Origin: an uncultured Lachnospiraceae bacterium
Lineage (GTDB): Bacteria; Bacillota; Clostridia; Lachnospirales; Lachnospiraceae
DNA: 11,354 bases
Assembly: GCA_910577275.1 (NCBI GenBank)
Contig: CAJTMW010000043.1
Span: 1-11,354, forward strand
Reading direction: 5' to 3'
Shown: positions 6,248 through 11,354 of the stretch, one piece after another
Numbering within the stretch: the stretch's first letter is position 1
Layout of the letters: each line of letters opens with the position of its first letter
Program-made: the position numbers and the translations under genes
Notes under the pieces: generated by a model
Databases searched by the model: none
What the model saw: only the letters and a program-made list of their open reading frames with translations
What the model was told of the DNA's origin: nothing

Positions 6248-6394
6248 ATGGGAACCGAAGAAAGTGTCCGGCGCGCATTTGACGTTTTGCGTGACGGCGG
6301 AGCTGTTATCGACGCAATCCATGAGCTGCCATGGAGTAAATGCTGCGCCACTGTCATTGATAAGTATGGAGTATGCTTGTGGATTGCTATTTAA
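6248..6394 (+). pseudogene. VOC/PhnB-like (glyoxalase superfamily) C-terminal fragment
   Basis: The 48-residue frame reads like the last third of a PhnB/glyoxalase-like protein: EESVRRAFDVLRDGG (4-18), then ELPWSKCCATVIDKYGVCLWIAI at the end. The PWS---A-V-DK-GV-W pattern is the usual C-terminal signature of this family. The N-terminal half and a ribosome binding site are missing, and an in-frame TGA (the original DUF3788 stop) lies just upstream. It is a decayed remnant downstream of DUF3788. A 9-bp AT-rich foldback (6222-6243) sits at its left edge but has no U-tract. Confidence 0.65.
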
Positions 6395-6464
6395 CGGACA
6401 GAGCATTTTGATGCAATTAAACGCAATATTTTTTGTTTTATCATAATCAGAAGGAGGTCTTATT

Positions 6465-6602
6465 ATGAGATTGGACGGATATGGGTTGTTTGTCAATGAT
6501 ATGGGAACAATGATTCGGTTTTATCGGGACGTACTTGGCTTTGAAATCAAAGAACCGCAGGCAAAGTCGGGGGAGAAGCTCCTACTACGGCTTCTCCTTT
6601 GA
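6465..6602 (+). pseudogene. VOC (glyoxalase-like) N-terminal fragment
   Basis: The start is excellent (AGAAGGAGG, then ATG) and the first 28 residues are typical of a VOC-fold protein, with MRLDGYGLFVND and MIRFYRDVLGFEIKE. After about 33 residues the sequence runs into a GC-rich hairpin and stops at residue 45, whereas VOC proteins have about 120. The 3' part was lost, probably when the segment holding the minus-strand X1 gene was joined here. It is not simply the front half of the fragment at 6248-6394, because it lies downstream of it. Confidence 0.7.
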
Positions 6603-6607
6603 CCTTT
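6572..6607 (+). terminator. Possible plus-strand terminator within the VOC remnant
   Basis: An 8-bp stem (GGAGAAGC/GCTTCTCC, 6572-6579 with 6590-6597) is followed by TTTGACCTTTT. The U-tract is interrupted, so its strength is doubtful. It marks the right edge of the plus-strand block; the convergent X1 gene ends 75 bases further on. Confidence 0.4.
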
Positions 6608-6681
6608 TGAAAATATCGAAACATCCTTCCCTGGTCACATTCCATACCGGGTTTGTGCTTTATGTAATAAATCTGAATGTC

Positions 6682-7251
6682 CTACTTCTCCAAAAATCCC
6701 AGGAACTTCTTCCACTCCATGTAGCCCTTCAAATCCCCATAGTGATACGATGATTCCATAAGGTCATTCACGATTTTTGTCCAATCAAACTTTTCTGAAA
6801 AGCTCCATGTGCCTGCGCTTCTCTGCTCCGCATTCTTCACGGCTTTTGCGACTGCGGCTTTCAGGACGGTGTCCTCAAAGCTGCCTTTCCCGCTTTCCTT
6901 CAAATGGGCAGTATAGGCATACATTTCCGCCGTATCGCAGTTCTCCGGGTCTACCTTTGACACATCCACCATCTGCTCTGTCACGTTCCCCGATTTATCC
7001 CATGTCTTGACCTTATACACGGGATTTGCCGCATCAAAGTCCTGCGTCTTATAGACGGAAATGGATGAACCGCTCACAACATCCGCCCATGCGCTGATTG
7101 CAATATCCCCGGAGCCTTCTTCTGCACCGTGGAGAGTGGCCGTTGCCTGCACCGCCTGTTCTGCAAAATTCCTTCCTGCCACATTCCTTTCTGTCCTTCC
7201 TGTCTCATGCCCTGTCGCCGGGTATCCTGCTCCTATTCCGTTCACATTCAT
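6682..7251 (-). CDS. X1: uncharacterised clostridial paralogue family protein (MNVNGIG type)
   Basis: The 189-residue protein has no recognised function. The N-terminus MNVNGIGAGYPA matches that of X2 (9400-9936). A shared core follows: SVYKTQDF..ANPVYKVK.WD.SGNVTEQMVDVSKVDPENC at about 65-105, then a helical C-terminus with a G-D-L-K-G-Y-M-x-W-K-K-F motif (172-183). One Cys (C105) is conserved in all three paralogues of the window. There is no signal peptide or membrane segment. The start at 7251 is preferred over the ATG at 7269 because GGAGGAG lies nine bases upstream and the paralogue alignment begins there. A decayed DUF6033-like remnant and a 115-bp repeat lie just upstream. X1 lacks the extra C-terminal part of X3. 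Confidence 0.75.
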   Translation of the reverse strand: MNVNGIGAGYPATGHETGRTERNVAGRNFAEQAVQATATLHGAEEGSGDIAISAWADVVSGSSISVYKTQDFDAANPVYKVKTWDKSGNVTEQMVDVSKVDPENCDTAEMYAYTAHLKESGKGSFEDTVLKAAVAKAVKNAEQRSAGTWSFSEKFDWTKIVNDLMESSYHYGDLKGYMEWKKFLGFLEK

Positions 7252-7285
7252 TTTCTTAATCTCCTCCATTATTTTTGTCAGCCCC

Positions 7286-7400
7286 TCTGTCGTTCAGAGC
7301 CGCATCCGCTCCCTCGTAATAAGTCCGAGCGGTTCATTGTCTCCATGCAGAAATGTCCTCTATGTTCCCCGACCAAATTTCATACCGGCCTTCACCTCCT
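7286..7400 (-). repeat. 115-bp repeat, copy A
   Basis: It aligns without gaps to 10856-10970, with 94 of 115 positions identical by hand count. Fifteen of the 21 differences fall in a central 20-base block (7341-7360). On the minus strand it begins with AGGAGGTGA and an ATG ten bases later, and contains CCGCTC/GAGCGG arms. It lies 35 bases upstream of the X1 start. All three minus-strand frames are closed by stops. Candidates are a decayed small gene or a leader/regulatory element. Confidence 0.7.
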
Positions 7401-7527
7401 CTCACTGATCTGCCTGGGATACCTGCCCTGTCCGGCGCGGCTTTGGCGATCTCGACATCTTCCATTCCTTTTTGGATGACGCTTTGGGGATGTACTTATC
7501 TTTTCCGATTTGGTCTGTCTGTATTCC
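7334..7527 (-). pseudogene. Decayed DUF6033-like C-terminal remnant
   Basis: Two coding-like stretches lie in different frames. The first, 7527-7486, reads GIQTDQIGKDKYIP. The second, 7462-7334, ends GGEGRYEIWSGNIEDISAWRQ. The last motif recurs as GGEGQYGIWSGNI at the end of the fragment at 10904-11191 and as GGNGQYGI at 9208-9399, so these are remnants of one family. The frame change between the stretches and the lack of a start mark it as broken. Confidence 0.45.
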
Positions 7528-7803
7528 ATTCCTTTCTCTCTTTAAATACCGTTTTTTCGTTCCTTACAACATCTCGATAAATGGGAATTTGCTAAGAGCA
7601 TCCGCAAATCAGACGCACATTGTATGTGAGTAATTTTGGGATAAGCTCTATACCAATCCGAAATGCTTCGAAATGAAAATCCTCTAACTCAAATCCTTTC
7701 CTCTTGGTACCTACCATGGCCGCTTTGAGATTGTTGATTGCTTTGTGCAGTCACTATCACTTCCGTTGTCCAATAAATCGGGCTTTTCCCAAAAAGGAAC
7801 GCC
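7528..7803. other. Gene-poor stretch with one possible 41-codon minus-strand frame
   Basis: No established gene is visible. On the minus strand an ATG at 7717 opens a 41-residue frame to a TAG at 7592 (MVGTKRKGFELEDFHFEAF at its start), open further upstream to 7747. The composition looks protein-like, but there is no ribosome binding site and I do not recognise it. It may be the remnant of a larger gene. Nothing else stands out here. Confidence 0.3.
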
Positions 7804-8376
7804 TCAAAGCGGAATGTCGCAAACCTTATAACAAAAATATGTTCCTGGAGTAATATTGTCATCGTCATAATATAGCAACCCCAGTTTGCTGAACCGAAAT
7901 ATCTGCTTATAATCGCTTTTCATCAATGCATCATAAGCTCTTTGATAGGATTCATAATCCGCACCGCCAATAGCAAACGTCATATGAAAAACATAGTCAT
8001 CATCATGTTCTGCCGGGCATGGTCCAAATAATTGATATAATTCCTCGTTTAATCTTTTCTGTGCATCTACAAGTTGTGGTGTTTCTTTTACCCGCAAACT
8101 CATACATCCCGATTCAGCTCCGCCCAATACGTTAGATGGGAATACATCTATATCCACAAATTCAATATCAAATGGACTTAATTCCTTTACAAATCCATCA
8201 AAGAATACTTCCATATTCTCTAAAGATGAAATCGCAAATGGCTGCTTTAGGGAAACATGCTGTGGCAGTCTTGCCATTTCAAATCCCATCTTTCCATACC
8301 TATGTGCTTCCAGCATCAACCGTCTGCCATAATTCTCTGCATCGTTATCTGCAATTAAAACTATCGTCGCTTTCAT
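7804..8376 (-). CDS. 2H phosphoesterase-family protein (LigT / 2'-5' RNA ligase-like)
   Basis: The 190-residue protein has the two catalytic motifs of the 2H superfamily: HVSLKQPF (His40, Ser42) and HMTFAI (His131, Thr133), about 90 residues apart as expected. Members act on 2'-5' or cyclic phosphodiester bonds in RNA or nucleotides. Which substrate this one uses is not known, and its defence or RNA-repair roles are only possibilities. The length is right and both motifs are intact, so it should be active. GGGAGG lies eight bases upstream of the ATG. A candidate promoter is at 8410-8437. Confidence 0.8.
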   Translation of the reverse strand: MKATIVLIADNDAENYGRRLMLEAHRYGKMGFEMARLPQHVSLKQPFAISSLENMEVFFDGFVKELSPFDIEFVDIDVFPSNVLGGAESGCMSLRVKETPQLVDAQKRLNEELYQLFGPCPAEHDDDYVFHMTFAIGGADYESYQRAYDALMKSDYKQIFRFSKLGLLYYDDDNITPGTYFCYKVCDIPL

Positions 8377-8409
8377 TTTGAATACCTCCCAAATCCTAAA
8401 TTTGTCGAT

Positions 8410-8437
8410 ATTTTATTTTATATCCGTTTTTCCACAA
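8410..8437 (-). promoter_or_regulatory. Possible promoter of the 2H phosphoesterase gene
   Basis: On the minus strand TTGTGG (8437-8432) and TAAAAT (8415-8410) are 16 bases apart. A dyad TGAAAA-N4-TTTTCA lies just upstream (about 8439-8454). The region 8377-8508 is otherwise AT-rich and without genes. The -35 match is only partial. Confidence 0.35.
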
Positions 8438-8508
8438 ATGAAAATAATTTTTCATACTTCCCGTTCATCAAAACGAAACAGTAACCGGGCAGCAATAAGC
8501 AAGAATAT

Positions 8509-9003
8509 TCACTGTACAAAACAAAAGTGTATTATACATCCTGATAATAATGCTACTATTAACCCTAAAACAATTCCGATACAAGCGCCTTTCACATGGA
8601 ACATATAATCTCTATATTCTTTTTCCATATCTTCTGTGCCAGATATTCTCAGCTTCTTACTATGACAGAAAATCCCCCAATCTAAAACAACCAAATCATA
8701 GATATTCACAACTAAAAATATGATAAATACATGAATAAAGGTTGTGCTAAAATTCTGACATCCAGACAAATAGGCAACGCAGGATAAAACAATCACAAAG
8801 AATATTAACCCAAATATTTTTTTGCCTATATGAATTTTTTCTCTTTGCTTAATCGTTCCTTTGTATTGTGGTAGTTCTTCCACCCTTTGTCTAATCTTAG
8901 GCGGATAAGACATAATCATATTGATAGGGTCTTTATATGATGCCGGTAGAATTACTAATGTAAAAAGCAAACAACACACCACACACTGAATAAATAAAAT
9001 CAT
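8509..9003 (-). CDS. Four-helix integral membrane protein of unknown function
   Basis: The 164-residue protein has predicted membrane segments at about 1-21, 63-81, 87-107 and 138-158. A polar, basic loop lies at 22-62 (PPKIRQRVEELPQYKG), and a charged loop at 115-136 includes GTEDMEKEYRDY. Similar-looking hypothetical membrane proteins occur widely in Clostridia, but I know no function. The ATG at 9003 is chosen over an upstream TTG at 9030 because GCGGAGGG lies five bases before it. It is transcribed in the same direction as the 2H gene, with 132 bases between them, so separate promoters are likely. Confidence 0.7.
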   Translation of the reverse strand: MILFIQCVVCCLLFTLVILPASYKDPINMIMSYPPKIRQRVEELPQYKGTIKQREKIHIGKKIFGLIFFVIVLSCVAYLSGCQNFSTTFIHVFIIFLVVNIYDLVVLDWGIFCHSKKLRISGTEDMEKEYRDYMFHVKGACIGIVLGLIVALLSGCIIHFCFVQ

Positions 9004-9038
9004 TTTTCCCTCCGCATACTTTATCTTCAACTTTTCTT

Positions 9039-9054
9039 ACAAATCCCGATTTGT
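9039..9054. other. Short dyad upstream of the membrane protein gene
   Basis: ACAAAT-CCCG-ATTTGT, six-base arms, lies 36 bases from the membrane protein start codon. It could be an operator or a weak transcription stop; no U-tract follows on either strand. Confidence 0.3.
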
Positions 9055-9088
9055 CTAATACTGAATTGCCAGTTCCTATTATATGATT

Positions 9089-9289
9089 TCAAAACTCAAA
9101 ATGCGCTTCCAGTGGTATCTTGAAGTATTGTGCAAGGCTCTCAAGCAATGCCTTGTAATATTCATCATTGTTCGGTTTTTCACAGCAAACCTGTAGCAAA
9201 AATACCATTAGATGCTTCTCTTTATCCTTATCCCCCAATCTAATTTTGTTTTTGCAATTCCTGCAAAGAATATAATTCCATACTGGCCA
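9089..9289 (-). pseudogene. Possible zinc-knuckle small protein with a frameshifted start
   Basis: A 66-residue open frame reads WNYILCRNCKNKIRLGDKD near its start, a C-x2-C knuckle with a K-x-R-L continuation like the N-terminus of Cys-rich KTR proteins. It then runs into a helical part ending KIPLEAHFEF. It has no start codon at its beginning. An AGGAGG plus ATG (9291-9289) lies directly before it, one frame off: loss of a single base there would give M-A-V-W-N-Y-I-L-C. The expected second CPxC of KTR proteins is replaced by a CC pair. It is probably a decayed gene or a fused remnant. A later in-frame ATG is at 9208. Confidence 0.4.
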
Positions 9290-9399
9290 TTACCTCCTAT
9301 TCCTGTTTCCCAATCTGCCAGAACGCCAGAGATGCCTGCCCCTGCCTTGTCAGACTGTGGCTTATCGGGGATATACAGCCGTGGGGCAGCCGTTTTCAA
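9208..9399 (-). pseudogene. Remnant sharing the GGxGQYGI motif, directly after X2
   Basis: The frame opens with TTG immediately after the X2 stop codon and reads YIPDKPQSDKAG, then GIGGNGQYGIIFFAG. YIP followed later by GG-G-YGI matches the broken remnant at 7334-7527 and the fragment at 10904-11191. It overlaps the zinc-knuckle-like frame at 9089-9289 in another phase, so at most one of the two was recently coding. There is no ribosome binding site. Confidence 0.35.
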
Positions 9400-9936
9400 T
9401 CAAGATTTGCTTTTACAAAAAGTAAGGATATCATTAATCCACTTTCCATACCGCAGATACCCGTCCCAATTTCCAAGCGTTTTCATGTCATTCATAAGTT
9501 CATGCGCCATTACCATATAATCCGCTTTTTCGTGGTAGGAAGTGCCATCCATCTTATCCTTCAATATTGACATGGTCATAAAATTGCTGTCCGACTTATT
9601 TCCGGTATGCGCATTTAACGCAAGTAGCTCCGTATAAGAGCAGCTATTCGGATTTACCTTGCTCACATCCACCGTCTGCTCGTATTCATTTCCGTTTATG
9701 TCAGTGCCTTTCACAAGGTAAACCGGATTGTCCTCTGAAAAATCATCCGCCCGATATACATTTGCGCTTTCCCCCGTCTTTACATGATGGATGGAAAATA
9801 CTGCGTCGGGGTCGATATGTACCACGTTTCCTGTTGATTTCACATTCGCCCCGAATTCGCCCTTCGTACTGCTTTCTGCTTTCCTTGCTCCCTGCCATGC
9901 CGGATATCCTGCTGTTCCTATTCCGTTAATATTCAT
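9400..9936 (-). CDS. X2: uncharacterised paralogue family protein (MNINGIG type)
   Basis: The 178-residue protein begins MNINGIGTAGYPAWQG, like X1. Its core reads SANVYRADDFSEDNPVYLVKG (57-77), GNEYEQTVDVSKVNPNSC (82-99) and YTELLALN (101-108), followed by a helical C-terminus with GNWDGYLRYGKW (155-166). C99 is the conserved cysteine. No signal peptide, membrane helix or catalytic motif is visible. The start at 9936 is supported by TTGGAGGAT upstream and by alignment with X1; an earlier ATG at 9972 has weaker support. The X3 gene ends 41 bases upstream, so the two are probably co-transcribed in the order X3-X2. Confidence 0.75.
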   Translation of the reverse strand: MNINGIGTAGYPAWQGARKAESSTKGEFGANVKSTGNVVHIDPDAVFSIHHVKTGESANVYRADDFSEDNPVYLVKGTDINGNEYEQTVDVSKVNPNSCSYTELLALNAHTGNKSDSNFMTMSILKDKMDGTSYHEKADYMVMAHELMNDMKTLGNWDGYLRYGKWINDILTFCKSKS

Positions 9937-9977
9937 TTTTTCAAATCCTCCAATCTTCCCATCAGGCATCAAAAGTT

Positions 9978-10814
9978 TTATTTTATTAAAGAAACATTAG
10001 CTTCTTCATTGGATTTTCTTAACATTTCTTCCATCGCTTTCACATATTCATCAAAGGTCATAACCACAGAAGACCCCACAAAACTATAAAGAGTATTTAC
10101 TGCATTTGGGAATGCATTTGCCAATGCCTCCCGTAAAGTTGGTCCATTCTTCTCTGCCGCTTTCACTCTGTCATCAATTTCTTTTTGTATTTCTTCCGCC
10201 GTCCTGACTGTTGCAAAACTGCAGGAACCTTTCACCCCATTTCGTTCCATTGTATTTTGTCCCATAATACTGCGGTCAAAATACACCGGCACGGATGTAT
10301 AGTCATTAAGGCTTTGCTGCCACTTGTCCATCGAAAGGTAAGCGTCCCAATTCCCGGAACTTTTATATTCCTCCATAACCTCCTTTATCGCCGTACTGTA
10401 GTCTGCCTTATCTAAATAAGTTTCCGCCCCTGTCTTTTCAAACAGGATATCTGCCCTCTGCTTATCCCCTAAAGATGTATTTCCCGTTTCCTGATTAAGC
10501 ATCATAAGTTCAGCATAGCTGCAATTTCTGGTGTCTATAATCCATGCATGGTGCTTCCTTTCAAATTCCTTTCCCTCTGCAGTCCTGCCCTTTAATATGT
10601 AAATTGGCGTATCCTCCGAATAAATGTCTGAACGATGTATCTCAACACTCTCCCCTGTCTTTGGATTTGAAAAAGATATCAACGGTTCATTTACTTTACT
10701 TCCTCTGTTTATATCTTCTATTTGAAAATTAAAATTCTTGTTTAAAACTCTCTTTTTACCCGTCATATAATTCGAGTTGATTCCAGTATTATTATCAATA
10801 CAATTTACTGACAT
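9978..10814 (-). CDS. X3: long member of the same paralogue family with an extra C-terminal part
   Basis: The 278-residue protein shares the core of X1 and X2: KTGESVEIHRSDIYSEDTPIY (52-72), GKEFERK (81-87), NCSYAELMMLN (97-107) and GNWDAYLSMDKW (154-165). Its N-terminus differs (MSVNCIDNNTGINSNY), and the VDVSKV motif is replaced by AWIIDTR. About 110 additional residues follow, with a charged helical stretch (206-235, EEIQKEIDDRVKAAEKN) and FDEYVKAMEEMLRKS near the end, suggesting coiled-coil or partner binding. The start is set by GGAGGG eight bases upstream. Copy B of the 115-bp repeat lies 42 bases upstream. The function is not known. Confidence 0.75.
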   Translation of the reverse strand: MSVNCIDNNTGINSNYMTGKKRVLNKNFNFQIEDINRGSKVNEPLISFSNPKTGESVEIHRSDIYSEDTPIYILKGRTAEGKEFERKHHAWIIDTRNCSYAELMMLNQETGNTSLGDKQRADILFEKTGAETYLDKADYSTAIKEVMEEYKSSGNWDAYLSMDKWQQSLNDYTSVPVYFDRSIMGQNTMERNGVKGSCSFATVRTAEEIQKEIDDRVKAAEKNGPTLREALANAFPNAVNTLYSFVGSSVVMTFDEYVKAMEEMLRKSNEEANVSLIK

Positions 10815-10855
10815 AATGTTTTCCCTCCGAAATAGTTATATTTATTGGCGGTTCT

Positions 10856-10970
10856 TCTGTCGTTCAGAGCCGCGCCCGCTCCCTCATAATAAGTCCGAGC
10901 GGTTCACTGTTTCATACAAAACCATCCTCTTATGTTCCCCGACCAAATTCCATACTGGCCTTCACCTCCT
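10856..10970 (-). repeat. 115-bp repeat, copy B
   Basis: Same length and orientation as copy A (7286-7400). The outer parts (10856-10910 and 10931-10970) differ at only six positions, while the central 20 bases are mostly different. It lies upstream of X3, as copy A lies upstream of X1. The first 25 bases in minus orientation (RBS-ATG part) also occur at 9274-9298 with two differences. It overlaps the end of the DUF6033-like fragment. Confidence 0.7.
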
Positions 10971-11191
10971 TCCAAATTATCCCCGGCAGAGGCACAATCC
11001 GACAATGCCGCCAGATTTTCTTCCAGATATTTTGCTTTTTCCGGGTCGTTCATGCATTTCTTCAGGAAAGCCCCCGATACGGATACCGTTGTCGGAACAC
11101 CCTGCATGGAGGTTGTACCCGAATTCATATAGTTGTACTTGCCCTGCAGGTATTTGGAATAGTCATTGACATAATTCTCATCCTCCTTCAA
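10904..11191 (-). pseudogene. DUF6033-like fragment, short and probably frameshifted at its start
   Basis: The frame reads YVNDYSKYLQGKYNYMNSG, then TTVSVSGAFLKKCMNDPEKA and KYLEENLAAL, the pattern of the N-terminal part of DUF6033 proteins, which are usually 200 residues or longer. It then ends in GGEGQYGIWSGNIRGWFCMKQ within repeat B. The frame has only a TTG start. GAAGGAGG with an ATG at 11172 lies in a different phase, so one or two bases were probably lost just after the original start codon. The family assignment is from memory of its motifs and is moderate. Confidence 0.5.
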
Positions 11192-11354
11192 AAATCTTAC
11201 CTGCGGCCCCCGAATTTGCCAAAACGGAATCGGAATATACGGCCTCTTTTGCCCATTGCGCCATCAGTCGCCTGTGTGCATCGCTTTTTTCCATCGCTTC
11301 CTTCGCATTGGCTTCTTCCTGCACCCGTTTCTTTTCCTGCTCCTTTTTTATCTG
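11178..11354 (-). CDS. C-terminal end of a Glu/Lys-rich protein (runs off the right edge)
   Basis: The last 58 codons are visible: a strongly charged coiled-coil-like stretch (QIKKEQEKKRVQEEANAKEA) followed by RRLMAQWAKEAV and the end AGKIFEGG. The stop codon overlaps the start region of the next fragment, and the GAAGGAGG that serves that fragment encodes the last residues of this one, so the two were arranged as an overlapping operon. DUF6033 proteins often end in such charged helices, so this may be the tail of an upstream paralogue. Confidence 0.5.
   Translation of the reverse strand, partial: QIKKEQEKKRVQEEANAKEAMEKSDAHRRLMAQWAKEAVYSDSVLANSGAAGKIFEGG

Noticed and set aside
6612..6660. 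Third upstream block of the 115-bp repeat after X1 (ATTCCATACCGG)
   Set aside because: Only about 12 consecutive bases match, without the ribosome binding site part, so chance similarity cannot be excluded.
7334..7336. The TGA shared by both 115-bp repeats as a recoded stop
   Set aside because: The frame remains open beyond it in both copies (TARTYYEGA-AALNDR), but other frames are equally plausible, stops occur in every frame, and no selenocysteine-type or recoding signal is visible.
7061..7580. Plus-strand frames of 75-116 codons opposite X1 and its upstream repeat
   Set aside because: Their composition is that of antisense shadows (rich in S, P, C, L), there are no ribosome binding sites, and they overlap a better supported minus-strand gene and the repeat.
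1..11354. CRISPR array, tRNA or rRNA genes
   Set aside because: No short regularly spaced direct repeats, no cloverleaf with a TTC-type arm and no rRNA-like conserved stretches were seen on either strand.

Overview
The window looks like an accessory, partly decayed stretch of a gut Clostridia genome, probably Lachnospiraceae. This rests on protein families (large serine recombinases of clostridial conjugative elements, an AAA-ATPase-like/PD-(D/E)XK protein, DUF3788, GyrI-like, a DUF6033-like fragment), on AGGAGG-type ribosome binding sites and on moderate GC. No rRNA, tRNA or CRISPR array was seen. It is a patchwork of mobile-element pieces and small cargo genes, and no single complete element is contained in it.

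Layout. 1-290: the start of a minus-strand gene running off the left edge, preceded by two strong minus-strand intrinsic terminators. 290-637: the N-terminal third of a large serine recombinase, cut off inside its resolvase domain. 780-2207: a plus-strand MarR regulator and TauE/SafE-type permease unit with a good promoter, a palindromic operator candidate and a terminator. 2223-3224: a second, different large serine recombinase that stops before its C-terminal zinc-ribbon region and whose ribosome binding site lies inside a strong hairpin. 3362-4936: a full-length AAA-ATPase-like/PD-(D/E)XK protein with its own promoter. 5060-6050: a divergent plus-strand pair, a GyrI-like ligand-binding protein and a DUF3788 protein. 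6024-6210: a 187-bp miniature inverted-repeat element with IS66-like features (GTAA ends, 8-bp direct repeats), inserted in the last codons of the DUF3788 gene. 6248-6602: two fragments of VOC (glyoxalase-like) genes.

6682-11354 is almost entirely minus strand. It is dominated by three members of an uncharacterised paralogous family (here called X1 at 6682-7251, X2 at 9400-9936, X3 at 9978-10814), mixed with decayed DUF6033-like fragments and two copies of a 115-bp repeat, each just upstream of an X gene. A 2H phosphoesterase (LigT/2'-5' RNA ligase-like) and a four-helix membrane protein sit between X1 and X2.

Working together: MarR and the permease form a likely autoregulated export unit. 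The GyrI-like and DUF3788 genes are probably co-transcribed. X3 and X2 are closely spaced and probably one operon. The X-gene/DUF6033/repeat cluster and the IS66-like miniature element are the parts least explained by known biology.
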